Assembly: GCA_964563165.1 (NCBI GenBank)
Contig: CAZLWA010000106.1
Coordinates: 1 to 21,666 of the forward strand
Source of the DNA: CAZLWA01 sp964563165
GTDB lineage: Bacteria; CLD3; SB21
Length of the DNA stretch: 21,666 bases
Direction of reading: 5' to 3'
The translations under genes were made by a program, and so were the position numbers. Shown one piece after another: positions 6,957 through 14,088 of the stretch. Position 1 is the first letter of the stretch. Every line of letters starts with the position of its first letter. A model generated the notes under the pieces. That model was not told the origin of the DNA. It was given only the letters and a program-made list of their open reading frames with translations, and did not search any database.

Positions 6957-8141
6957 ATGAAATCATTTCATCCTCCGATGCGCGTACTGATGGGGCCCGG
7001 GCCTTCGGATGTGCATCCGCGCGTGCTGGGAGCGCTGGCGCAGCAGACGATCGGGCATCTCGATCCGAAATTCATCGGCATGATGGACGAAGTCAGAGCC
7101 CTTTTGCAATATGCATTTCAAACAAAAAACGAATTGACGCTGGCGGTTTCAGCGCCGGGCACGGCCGGCATGGAAACGTGCCTTTCGAATCTGATCGAAC
7201 CCGGCGATAGGGTGGTCGTTTGCCAGAATGGTTTTTTCGGAGGGCGCATGAAAGAAATGGCCGAACGCAATCGCGCGAATGTGGTGCATCTGGAGTTTCC
7301 ATGGGGCACGGGCGTGGACCCGAACAAACTGGAGGACGCGCTGAAAGCAAATCGCGATGCAAAGGTCGTGGCTTTTGTTCATGCCGAAACTTCGACCGGC
7401 GCGTTGTCCGACGCGAAAACGCTGGTGGAGATAATTCATAAATATGATTGTCTCGCGATCGTGGATGCGGTGACGTCGCTCGGCGGTGTGCCCTTGAAAG
7501 TAGATGAATGGAATATTGACGCGATCTATTCCGGCTCGCAAAAATGCCTGCAGTGCATTTCGGGGCTGTCGCCTATCAGTTTTAATGTACGGGCTATGGA
7601 TGTGATCAAAAACCGTAAAACAAAAGTGCAAAACTGGTTCATGGATTTGAGCCTGATCCTGTCCTATTGGGGCGGCGGAACGAAGCGCGCCTATCATCAT
7701 ACCGCGCCGATCAATGCGTTGTACGGCCTGCATGAGGCGCTCGTGATTCTGCAAGAAGAGGGTTTGGAAAATTCCTGGGAACGCCACCGCGCACACCATC
7801 TTGCCTTGAAAACGGGACTGGAAGCGATGGAGCTGAAAATGATCGTGAAAGAGAGTGAACGCCTGCCGCAGCTCAATGCCGTTTCGGTTCCGGAAGGCAT
7901 CGACGAAGCAAAAGTGCGCCGCGCGCTGCTGGATCAATTCGGGTTGGAGATCGGCGCGGGGCTTGGCGCGTTCGCCGGCAAAGTCTGGCGCATCGGGTTG
8001 ATGGGCTACAGCTGCAACATGAAAAATGTGCTGCTGTGTTTGTCGTCATTGGAATCGGTGCTGTCTGAAATGAAAGCGCCGATCCGCAAAGGCGTCGCCG
8101 TTACAGCGGCATATGACACTTTTCAGTCAATTATGAATTAA
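6957..8141 (+). CDS. Alanine/serine-glyoxylate-type aminotransferase (class V, PLP)
   Basis: A 394-residue class V aminotransferase that follows the alanine-glyoxylate aminotransferase pattern closely: MGPGPSDVHPRVL at the N-terminus, AETSTG, the PLP-nitrogen Asp in IVDAVTSLGG (D170), the Schiff-base Lys in YSGSQK (K196), YHHTAPINALY, and the substrate-carboxylate Arg in VWRIGLMGY. Length is typical of the family. It would move an amino group from alanine or serine to glyoxylate, forming glycine, in the cytosol; the exact donor cannot be told from sequence. The ATG has AAGGA nearby. The stop codon lies inside the start of an AT-rich short repeat tract. About 25 residues after the conserved fold are unremarkable. 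Confidence 0.92.
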   Translation: MKSFHPPMRVLMGPGPSDVHPRVLGALAQQTIGHLDPKFIGMMDEVRALLQYAFQTKNELTLAVSAPGTAGMETCLSNLIEPGDRVVVCQNGFFGGRMKEMAERNRANVVHLEFPWGTGVDPNKLEDALKANRDAKVVAFVHAETSTGALSDAKTLVEIIHKYDCLAIVDAVTSLGGVPLKVDEWNIDAIYSGSQKCLQCISGLSPISFNVRAMDVIKNRKTKVQNWFMDLSLILSYWGGGTKRAYHHTAPINALYGLHEALVILQEEGLENSWERHRAHHLALKTGLEAMELKMIVKESERLPQLNAVSVPEGIDEAKVRRALLDQFGLEIGAGLGAFAGKVWRIGLMGYSCNMKNVLLCLSSLESVLSEMKAPIRKGVAVTAAYDTFQSIMN

Positions 8142-8202
8142 GAATTATGAATTAAGAATTACGAATTAAGAATTACGAATTAAGAATTAAGAATTACGAA
8201 TT
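8131..8202. repeat. AATTA(A/C)GAATTA short tandem repeat
   Basis: About 70 bp of near-perfect repeats of GAATTAAGAATTA(C/T) begin within the last three codons of the aminotransferase gene, whose stop TAA is part of the repeat. Such tracts grow by slippage. This one is followed directly by a second, different short-repeat tract. Confidence 0.85.
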
Positions 8203-8233
8203 GGAATCAAAATAAACTATGGCTGATAGGTGA

Positions 8234-8295
8234 TAGCCAACAGCCAACAGCCAACAGCCAACAGCTGAAAACTGAAAACTGACAACTGACAACTG
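8234..8295. repeat. CAGCCAA and AAACTG/ACAACTG short tandem repeats
   Basis: Four copies of the heptamer CAGCCAA-type unit pass into repeats of the heptamers GAAAACT and GACAACT. The last unit runs into the start codon of the next gene (aactgATG), so that gene has no conventional Shine-Dalgarno sequence and its whole leader is repeat. Confidence 0.85.
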
Positions 8296-9639
8296 ATGAG
8301 ATCTTTTTATATAATTTTGACAGTCATTTTCCTCGGTATCATCGCGATTTATTGGAATTCGGAAATGCGTGAGAGGACCATTCCGGAAAAGTATTTAAAA
8401 AATTCGAGCGAGGAAACTATGGATCAAATTGCAGAGGCATATGTTAAACTGGTTTTGAAAGCCGGAACGTTCGATCCGGATTTTGTAGATGCGTATTACG
8501 GTCCGGATGAATGGAAGCCGGACACCTCGAAAGACAAGGTTTCTTTGCCGACACTCGCGGACGAGGGCCGCAAGCTTGCTGCCCAGCTGGAAAAGATCAG
8601 GAATTCCAAATGGAATGAAATGGAGAGATCCCGCCATGAATATTTGACCAAACAATTGACCGCCGTCAACGCGAAAATAGAAATGTTGTCGGGAGAGAAA
8701 TTCACTTTTGATGAGGAATCGAAATTGCTTTACGACGCGGTCGCGCCGACGCACGATAAGAGTTACTTTGAAAATCTGTTAAGCGAATTGGATAAAAGCC
8801 TGCCCGGAAAAGGCTCAGTTTCCGGGCGTCTGGAAGATTTTAAGAAATTGTTCATCATTCCGAAACCAAAATTGGATGCGGTTTTCAATGCGGCAATTAA
8901 TGAGTGCCGCAAGCGCACACTGATGCACATGGCGCTTCCGGAAAATGAGAATTTCAAAGTGGAATACGTGACCGGGAAAGCGTGGAGCGCTTATAATTGG
9001 TATAAAGGCGGCGGGTTCAGCGTCATCCAGGTCAACACCGACTTGCCGATTTATCTTGACCGGGCGATAGATCTCGCGTGTCACGAAGGGTATCCCGGTC
9101 ATCATGTGTACAACGCGCTTCTGGAAAAGAATTTGGTGCGGGATAAAAAATGGCCGGAATTCTCAGTGTATGCGCTGTTCAGCCCGCAATCGCTGATCGC
9201 CGAAGGCAGTGCGAATTACGGGATCGAAGTGACGTTTCCTGCCGACGAACGGATCGCGTTCGAGCGCGATATTTTGTTTCCTCTGGCAGGCCTGGATTCG
9301 AGACAAACGGAAAAGTATTACGCTATAATGGCGCTGGCCGCTAAATGCAGTTATGCGGGTAATGAGGCGGCGCGGAATTATTTGGACGGAAAGATGACCA
9401 AAGAAGAAGCGATCCGGTGGCTCAGGCAGTACGGATTGTTCGCCAAAGACCGCGCGGAACAGCGCATCCGATTTATCGAAAAATACCGAAGTTACGTGAT
9501 CAATTACAATCTCGGTCAGGACCTCGTGAAGAATTATATTGAAAAAAAGGGCGGAACCCCGGATCATTCGGAAAAACGATGGGAATTGTTCATGCAGCTT
9601 TTGTCAAATCCGTTCACTCCATCGGGATTGCTCCGATAA
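8296..9639 (+). CDS. DUF885-type membrane-anchored metallopeptidase-like protein
   Basis: A 447-residue protein. Residues 3-21 form an N-terminal hydrophobic segment, a signal anchor or uncleaved signal. The key motif is CHEGYPGHH (H263-E264 with H269/H270), the HE-x-Y-PGH(H) signature of DUF885 proteins, predicted zinc peptidases. It is followed by LIAEGSANYGIE, equivalent to the family's second Glu motif. It is shorter than many DUF885 members (500-600 residues) but both motif regions are present. The fit of the hydrophobic N-terminus supports the ATG at 8296 even though the bases before it are a short tandem repeat with no ribosome-binding site. The atl gene starts 9 bp after its stop, so an operon is likely. 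Substrate unknown. Confidence 0.85.
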   Translation: MRSFYIILTVIFLGIIAIYWNSEMRERTIPEKYLKNSSEETMDQIAEAYVKLVLKAGTFDPDFVDAYYGPDEWKPDTSKDKVSLPTLADEGRKLAAQLEKIRNSKWNEMERSRHEYLTKQLTAVNAKIEMLSGEKFTFDEESKLLYDAVAPTHDKSYFENLLSELDKSLPGKGSVSGRLEDFKKLFIIPKPKLDAVFNAAINECRKRTLMHMALPENENFKVEYVTGKAWSAYNWYKGGGFSVIQVNTDLPIYLDRAIDLACHEGYPGHHVYNALLEKNLVRDKKWPEFSVYALFSPQSLIAEGSANYGIEVTFPADERIAFERDILFPLAGLDSRQTEKYYAIMALAAKCSYAGNEAARNYLDGKMTKEEAIRWLRQYGLFAKDRAEQRIRFIEKYRSYVINYNLGQDLVKNYIEKKGGTPDHSEKRWELFMQLLSNPFTPSGLLR

Positions 9640-9648
9640 AAGACGATT

Positions 9649-9960
9649 ATGAAAAAAGTAAGTTCTTACGATATCATTTGGCGGACGGTGAAGAAAATCC
9701 CCAAAGGCAGAGTTTCCACATATGGGCAGGTCTCACGGATCGCAGGACTCGGCGAAAACGCAAGATTGGTCGGATATGCAATGCACAACATTCCTCACGG
9801 AGCGGATATCCCATGGCACCGCGTGATCAATTCGCAGGGAAAAATTTCGCTGCCGAAAACCGGTGGAAATTATGAACGGCAAAAGAAATTACTGGAAGGC
9901 GAGAAAATTGTTTTTGACGGAGAGAAGATCGACTTAGGAAAATTCGGATGGAAACGTTAA
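9649..9960 (+). CDS. atl: Alkyltransferase-like protein (ATL)
   Basis: A 103-residue protein with the O6-alkylguanine transferase C-terminal fold: GRVSTYGQVSRIAG (DNA-recognition helix region), then IPWHRVIN, where the methyl-accepting Cys of PCHRV is replaced by Trp56. This is the hallmark of ATL proteins (such as E. coli YbaZ/eAtl and yeast Atl1). They bind O6-alkylguanine without repairing it and hand the lesion to nucleotide excision repair. It begins 9 bp after the DUF885 gene and precedes an AlkA-type glycosylase, so two alkylation-damage functions are neighbours. The reading frame is full length. Confidence 0.93.
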   Translation: MKKVSSYDIIWRTVKKIPKGRVSTYGQVSRIAGLGENARLVGYAMHNIPHGADIPWHRVINSQGKISLPKTGGNYERQKKLLEGEKIVFDGEKIDLGKFGWKR

Positions 9961-9961
9961 G

Positions 9962-10051
9962 TCTGTGTCATTACATGCATCCGACGACGGGCGGGCCTTG
10001 TATGAACACCTGGGATTTGAACCGACCAATGAAATGCGCCTGAAAGGATAA
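9962..10051 (+). pseudogene. C-terminal remnant of a GNAT acetyltransferase
   Basis: The frame beginning at 9962 reads SVSLHASDDGRALYEHLGF followed by EPTNEMRLKG and stop (TAA 10049-10051). This is the classic C-terminal motif of GNAT N-acetyltransferases (LHAS-x-x-G-x-x-LYE-x-LGF). There is no start codon and no acetyl-CoA-binding motif upstream, because the frame runs back into the atl 3' end. The gene was probably truncated by deletion, joining its tail to atl. It fills most of the 92-bp gap between atl and the glycosylase gene. Confidence 0.8.
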
Positions 10052-10061
10052 TTTGCGAGAG

Positions 10062-10979
10062 ATGAAAAATACTGTATCTACGACGTTATCTGTCGTCCCG
10101 CCGTACGATTTTGATATGTCCATCCATTCTCACCGCTACAAGAAATACCACTGTGACGTATATGATCGCTCGGGGAGCGTTTACAAAAAGGCGTTTGAAG
10201 TAAACGATAACTTATTGGTGGCGGAAGTTCGATCGGCAAGTTCCGGAAAATTACGGATCGCGTTAGCCGGAAACAAAATTGAAAAAGAATATTTAATTCC
10301 GGTCAAAGAAGCCGTAAGAAAACAATTTTTCAGCCGGTGTGATTTGAAACAATTCTATCATGGGATTCGAAGGGACCCGGTCATGCGGAAGATCACCGGG
10401 AAATTTCACGGCCTTAAACCGAACTGGCCCGGCGACCTGTTCGAATGCATGGTGCGCTGCATCATTAGTCAACAGATCAACGTCATCGTTGCAGATAAAT
10501 TTGAAATGGAATTCGTTCAAAAGTTTGGAAAGAAAATTGTCCAGGACGGCGGGATCTTTTTTATGTTCCCGACGGCAAAGCAAGTTTCTGAGATTGAGAT
10601 CAAGGACTTAAGGCAAGTTAAATTTTCCGAACGAAAAGCGGAATACGTCGTTGGCCTGGCACGCAATGTGGTTGACGGGAAAACCGATCTGCCCCGCATA
10701 GAGCAATTACCGGCTTCTCAATTTGTAGAGGAGATTACGAAAATTCGCGGAATCGGACCGTGGACGGCGGAATGCTGTTTGATGCATTTGGGGCATCCGG
10801 ATGTTTTACCGAAAGGCGATATCGGTTTGCACCATGCCATCCGAAAATTCTACGGGTACGGAAAAAAAGTCACCGTAAAGAAATTACTGAAAGTTTCAAG
10901 GCAATGGAGCGGCTGGCAAACGCTTGCCACGTACTATCTATGGCACGCGCTTACACAGGAAAGGATGAATGGAGTTTAA
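10062..10979 (+). CDS. alkA: DNA-3-methyladenine glycosylase (AlkA-like, HhH-GPD family)
   Basis: About 305 residues. The helix-hairpin-helix is IRGIGPWTAECC, followed by the catalytic Asp in LPKGDIGL (~D253). CIISQQINV is the conserved helix of the glycosylase core. The N-terminal ~100 residues form the TBP-like domain typical of AlkA. It removes alkylated bases, leaving abasic sites. Start: ATG at 10062 (GAGAG just upstream) is preferred; a TTG at 10053 is also possible and sits 4 bp after AAAGGA. The 3' end overlaps the next gene by 11 bp. Together with atl it suggests an alkylation-damage operon. Confidence 0.9.
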   Translation: MKNTVSTTLSVVPPYDFDMSIHSHRYKKYHCDVYDRSGSVYKKAFEVNDNLLVAEVRSASSGKLRIALAGNKIEKEYLIPVKEAVRKQFFSRCDLKQFYHGIRRDPVMRKITGKFHGLKPNWPGDLFECMVRCIISQQINVIVADKFEMEFVQKFGKKIVQDGGIFFMFPTAKQVSEIEIKDLRQVKFSERKAEYVVGLARNVVDGKTDLPRIEQLPASQFVEEITKIRGIGPWTAECCLMHLGHPDVLPKGDIGLHHAIRKFYGYGKKVTVKKLLKVSRQWSGWQTLATYYLWHALTQERMNGV

Positions 10980-12111
10980 TGTTATCGATATTTTCTTGTG
11001 GAGTTTTTCGTCCCTGTATGCGGTAACGGTGCTGAGTCTGGCTTTTTGCCTGGCACGGTATCATCCGAAAAAAACCGGCCGGAAACCGTTTGTTTCCGTT
11101 CTCATTGCCGCGCGGAACGAATCCGGGCAGATCTCCCAATGCCTGAAGAGCCTGTTGGTTCAAACTTACGATCAGGATCTGTTCGAAGTTATTGTCATCG
11201 ACGACCGTTCGACGGACGATACGGCAGCGAACGTTTTGTCCCTTGAGAAACAATTCAGATATTTAAAATTGGTCACGGTTGATAAAGTTCCGGCAGACGT
11301 TGCTCCGAAGAAATTTGCGCTGGATCAGGGAATTAAGATCGCGCGGGGAGAGGTCATTCTTTGCACGGACGCCGACTGCCGCCCGGAGAAGGAATGGATC
11401 TCCGGAATAATGGAATGCTTCACGGATGAGGTAGGAATGGTCGTCGGCTATTCGCCGATCGAACCGAAAGACCGGTTCTCTCTGGTTGAAAATTTCTTAG
11501 CGCTGGATTCGCTCGCGTTAGCTTCGGTCGCGGCCGGCAGTTCTGCCTGGGGCGGGACGCTGACGGCCACCGGGCGAAGCCTGTCATATCGGAAAAGAGT
11601 TTTCGAAGAGGTCGGCGGCTTCTCAAAAATTGCCCGCTTCGTTTCGGGCGACGACGATCTGCTTTTAGGGTTGATCAGGAAAACAAAATGGAGGATCGCT
11701 TACTGCCTGAGTAACCACTCGCAGGTCCATACCGATCCGCCCGGAAGTTTCAGGAAGTTTGCCAATCAAAAGATACGCCAGGCTTCCAAGGGACGGCAAT
11801 ATAGTCCGAAAATGATCCTCGGCCTGATATTATTTCTTGTGTTTAACCTGCTGTTGATAACGTATGTACCCTGGAAAGGCATAAGCGGGCAGGGAGCCAT
11901 GATCCATGTGATTCCCTGGCTCATTAAGATAGGTTCGGATGCAGTGATTCTGACGGCCGGGGCATGGCGATTCGGGAAATGGTCTTATTTAAAAATGTAT
12001 CCTGTCATTGCCGTTCTGCATCCGCTTTACATCACGGTTTTCGGCATCTGGGGTCAATTCGGAAAATTTGAATGGAAAGATACGGTTCGTGAGAATACCA
12101 TGACGGGCTAA
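10969..12111 (+). CDS. Membrane GT2-family glycosyltransferase (first of pair)
   Basis: A 380-residue GT-A fold glycosyltransferase with one N-terminal transmembrane helix (~7-29) and two to three C-terminal ones (from ~281). Motifs: FVSVLIAARNE, IDDRSTDDT (Asp78/79, nucleotide sugar), TDADC (133-137, DxD metal site) and GDDD (227-230, catalytic base region). The canonical Q-x-x-R-W is degenerate here: QKIRQ (267-271) lacks the Trp, unlike the paralogue downstream. It probably adds sugars to a lipid or polysaccharide at the inner membrane; donor and acceptor are unknown. The ATG overlaps the glycosylase gene by 11 bp with AAGGA just before it, indicating translational coupling. Confidence 0.9.
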   Translation: MEFNVIDIFLWSFSSLYAVTVLSLAFCLARYHPKKTGRKPFVSVLIAARNESGQISQCLKSLLVQTYDQDLFEVIVIDDRSTDDTAANVLSLEKQFRYLKLVTVDKVPADVAPKKFALDQGIKIARGEVILCTDADCRPEKEWISGIMECFTDEVGMVVGYSPIEPKDRFSLVENFLALDSLALASVAAGSSAWGGTLTATGRSLSYRKRVFEEVGGFSKIARFVSGDDDLLLGLIRKTKWRIAYCLSNHSQVHTDPPGSFRKFANQKIRQASKGRQYSPKMILGLILFLVFNLLLITYVPWKGISGQGAMIHVIPWLIKIGSDAVILTAGAWRFGKWSYLKMYPVIAVLHPLYITVFGIWGQFGKFEWKDTVRENTMTG

Positions 12112-12119
12112 AGAGTGAT

Positions 12120-12184
12120 CCTTGAAGGTTCCTTTCAATGAACGAAATTCTCTAGATTTTTCAAAATAAATAGGACCTTCAAGG
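12120..12184. repeat. Inverted repeat between the two glycosyltransferase genes
   Basis: CCTTGAAGGTTCC (12120-12132) is matched in inverted orientation by GGACCTTCAAGG (12173-12184), apart from one missing base, with a 40-nt centre. Each arm also contains its own small palindrome. No T-run follows immediately, so it is more like a dispersed palindromic element than a terminator. Confidence 0.6.
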
Positions 12185-12237
12185 TTCAATACTTCAAAAC
12201 CTGTCAATGTGAGCCAACCGGATAAGCAGGTAAAGAA

Positions 12238-13341
12238 ATGATATTATTCATAGCATTGCTGGGCATTACGTTGATCGTATATGTGACGATGGGCATTTTC
12301 TTCGTCGTGGGATTATTTTTTCCTGCGCGGACAAGAAATCCGAAGGTACCATTCGTCTCGGTGATCATCGCCGCGCGCAATGAAGGAAAAAATATTCGAG
12401 CCTGCCTGGAAAAGATCCTGAACCAAACCTATTCCGATTTTGAAATCATCGCCGCCGATGACCGTTCCGAGGACTCGACGTGGTCCATCCTCACCGAATT
12501 ATCCTCTATCCACAGCCGATTGAAGCCCGTTCGAATTGAGGAAAAAGGGGACATCGTTTCAGGTAAGAAAAACGCATTGGATCACGCCATTAAAATGTCT
12601 AAGGGAGAAATTCTATTGTTTACCGACGCCGATTGCTCGGTTCCGCCGGAGTGGATTGCATCGATGGTCCGGTATTTTTCCGATAACGTGGGTCTTGTGA
12701 TCGGATTCTCAGCCGTGGAAGGCAAAACATTTTTTGAAAAACTGCAGCGCTATGATTTTCTCGCGCTGATGACGGCAGCGTGCGGAATTGCAAATTTGGG
12801 ATTTCCGCTTGCGTCGAGCGGGCAGAATCTGGCATACCGGCGAAAGGCGTTCGATGAGGTCGGCGGTTTTGAAAAGATCAGGCACCGCATTTCCGGCGAT
12901 GACGTGCTCATGACGCAATTGATCAGGAAATTCACAAAATACAAGATCGTATTCGCATCCGATCCTAAGTGTTTTACAACAACAAAACCTGAAGGGTCCG
13001 TGAAAGCCCTGGTTCATCAGCGCTCCCGTTGGGCATCGAACGCAGGGGTGATGCTGCAGTTGAATTTCCCGTTTTTCGTATATCTGACGAGCGTCTACGT
13101 ATTTAATGCAGTGTTATTCTGCGGAACTCTGATCGGAATGTTTCAGCCTGTGATCCTGCTGATGACGATCTACGGATGGATCACAAAATGGATCGTCGAT
13201 TTATTAGTACTATTAAACGGGAGCGTAACTTTTAAAAATCCGTTTTCTTTTATTATCTTCCAGTCGTGGTTTTTTGTTCAGACACCGTACCTCCTTTGGA
13301 TCGGTATCCGGGGGAGTTTAGGATGGTTTAAGTGGAGATAA
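12238..13341 (+). CDS. Membrane GT2-family glycosyltransferase (second of pair)
   Basis: A 367-residue paralogue of the preceding gene with the same layout: N-terminal membrane helix (~2-28), IIAARNE, ADDRSEDST, TDADC (129-133), SGDD (219-222) and an intact QRSRW (261-265), then about three C-terminal membrane helices. The full motif set fits processive or lipid-linked sugar transferases such as N-acetylglucosaminyl- or ceramide-glucosyl-transferase-like enzymes. The two genes probably arose by duplication and may act on the same glycolipid or polysaccharide. The Shine-Dalgarno sequence is weak. Its end faces the oppositely oriented MmcQ-type gene across a palindromic repeat. Confidence 0.9.
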   Translation: MILFIALLGITLIVYVTMGIFFVVGLFFPARTRNPKVPFVSVIIAARNEGKNIRACLEKILNQTYSDFEIIAADDRSEDSTWSILTELSSIHSRLKPVRIEEKGDIVSGKKNALDHAIKMSKGEILLFTDADCSVPPEWIASMVRYFSDNVGLVIGFSAVEGKTFFEKLQRYDFLALMTAACGIANLGFPLASSGQNLAYRRKAFDEVGGFEKIRHRISGDDVLMTQLIRKFTKYKIVFASDPKCFTTTKPEGSVKALVHQRSRWASNAGVMLQLNFPFFVYLTSVYVFNAVLFCGTLIGMFQPVILLMTIYGWITKWIVDLLVLLNGSVTFKNPFSFIIFQSWFFVQTPYLLWIGIRGSLGWFKWR

Positions 13342-13399
13342 GAGTTGCCACTTTACAGGGATGTTCTTGCTTATCTGGAAAAAAACATTCTCAAAAATT

Positions 13400-13474
13400 G
13401 TCATTCCGAACGGACTGAAGAATCCCCTGAATCATGGGATTCTTCGCGGCGCCCGAAGCGCCACTCAGAATGAC
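13400..13474. repeat. GTCATTC...GAATGAC palindromic element between convergent genes
   Basis: Outer arms GTCATTC and GAATGAC (13400-13406, 13468-13474) enclose GAAGAATCCC and GGGATTCTTC, then a GC-rich GGCGCCCGAAGCGCC hairpin. The element resembles dispersed palindromes found in many environmental genomes. Its right end supplies the last codon and the stop codon (TGA, 13465-13467) of the minus-strand gene. It could serve as a bidirectional terminator between the convergent genes. Confidence 0.8.
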
Positions 13475-13812
13475 CGGTATTTCTTCAAAACTTTTTTCGG
13501 TAACTTCGATTTGACCAATTCGTAAGACTGTGTAAAATAACGCTGCCATTCCTTTTTGTTAAACCGGTTTACATCCTGCACAAGCACCCATTTATACCGC
13601 GCTACATACGGCGCCGGAATAATTCCCTCCGAAGAACATAATTCATCAAATTCCTCCGGCGTGACCTTGAAAGAAACCATCAAAGGCGGGTTGAGTCCTG
13701 CGACGCAGAACATTTTCCCGGCGATGCAAAAACACAGATCGTCGCTCCACTTAATGTCTTCGGTCACGCCCGGCAAGCTTTTGCAAAATGTTCGGAGTGA
13801 TTCGATGTTCAT
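13465..13812 (-). CDS. MmcQ/YjbR family protein
   Basis: A 115-residue protein with the MmcQ/YjbR fold pattern: LRTFCKSLPGVTEDIKWSDDLCFCIAGKMFCV, then PPLMVSFKVTPEEFDEL, then VARYKWVLVQDV and a C-terminal helix ending in Arg-Ser-Phe. These proteins have a CyaY-like fold that may bind DNA; their biological role is poorly known. The start is the ATG for MNIESLRTF. The frame stays open for 56 more codons upstream only because it passes through RCGAAAYAC repeats, giving a spurious FFRVFRG-type peptide. The C-terminal codons and stop are contributed by the palindromic element at 13400-13474. Confidence 0.88.
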   Translation of the reverse strand: MNIESLRTFCKSLPGVTEDIKWSDDLCFCIAGKMFCVAGLNPPLMVSFKVTPEEFDELCSSEGIIPAPYVARYKWVLVQDVNRFNKKEWQRYFTQSYELVKSKLPKKVLKKYRSF

Positions 13813-13835
13813 GATACGCTGTTTCGAATAACGTT

Positions 13836-13975
13836 GCCCACGAAGCACACGAAAAAAAACGAAAAAAAATTTGCCACAGGGGTGGTGGCCCCGCGAAATA
13901 CGAGAAAAGAATACTGGGCCCACGAAACACACGAAAAAACACGAAAGCAATATTTTCCCGCGAAATACACGAAAG
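13836..13975. repeat. Family A repeats (CCCRCGAAAYACRCGAAAA), four copies
   Basis: Copies begin near 13836, 13888, 13918 and 13957. The 13918 copy has ACG in both half-sites; the 13957 copy is mixed (GCG then ACG). They lie 5' of the MmcQ-type gene and are open in several frames, which inflates predicted N-termini. From 13976 to 14088 the only further item is a fragment of the family B repeat (TCTCAGTGCCTCGGTGG, ~14038-14054). Confidence 0.85.
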
Positions 13976-14088
13976 AACACTTTAAGTCGAAAGTAAGAAT
14001 GGTCACCTTAAGTCCCGCCAAATAAAAAATTTTCCGTGTCTCAGTGCCTCGGTGGATATGTTTTTAGCCCGCCCCGTTGTGAAAGGAG

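Noticed and set aside
7149..7937. 262-residue minus-strand frame inside the aminotransferase gene
   Set aside because: Fully antisense to a strongly conserved enzyme, with no ribosome-binding site or recognisable domain.
12120..12184. Intrinsic terminator between the glycosyltransferase genes
   Set aside because: The inverted repeat has a 40-nt centre and no following T-run, so it fits a dispersed palindrome better.
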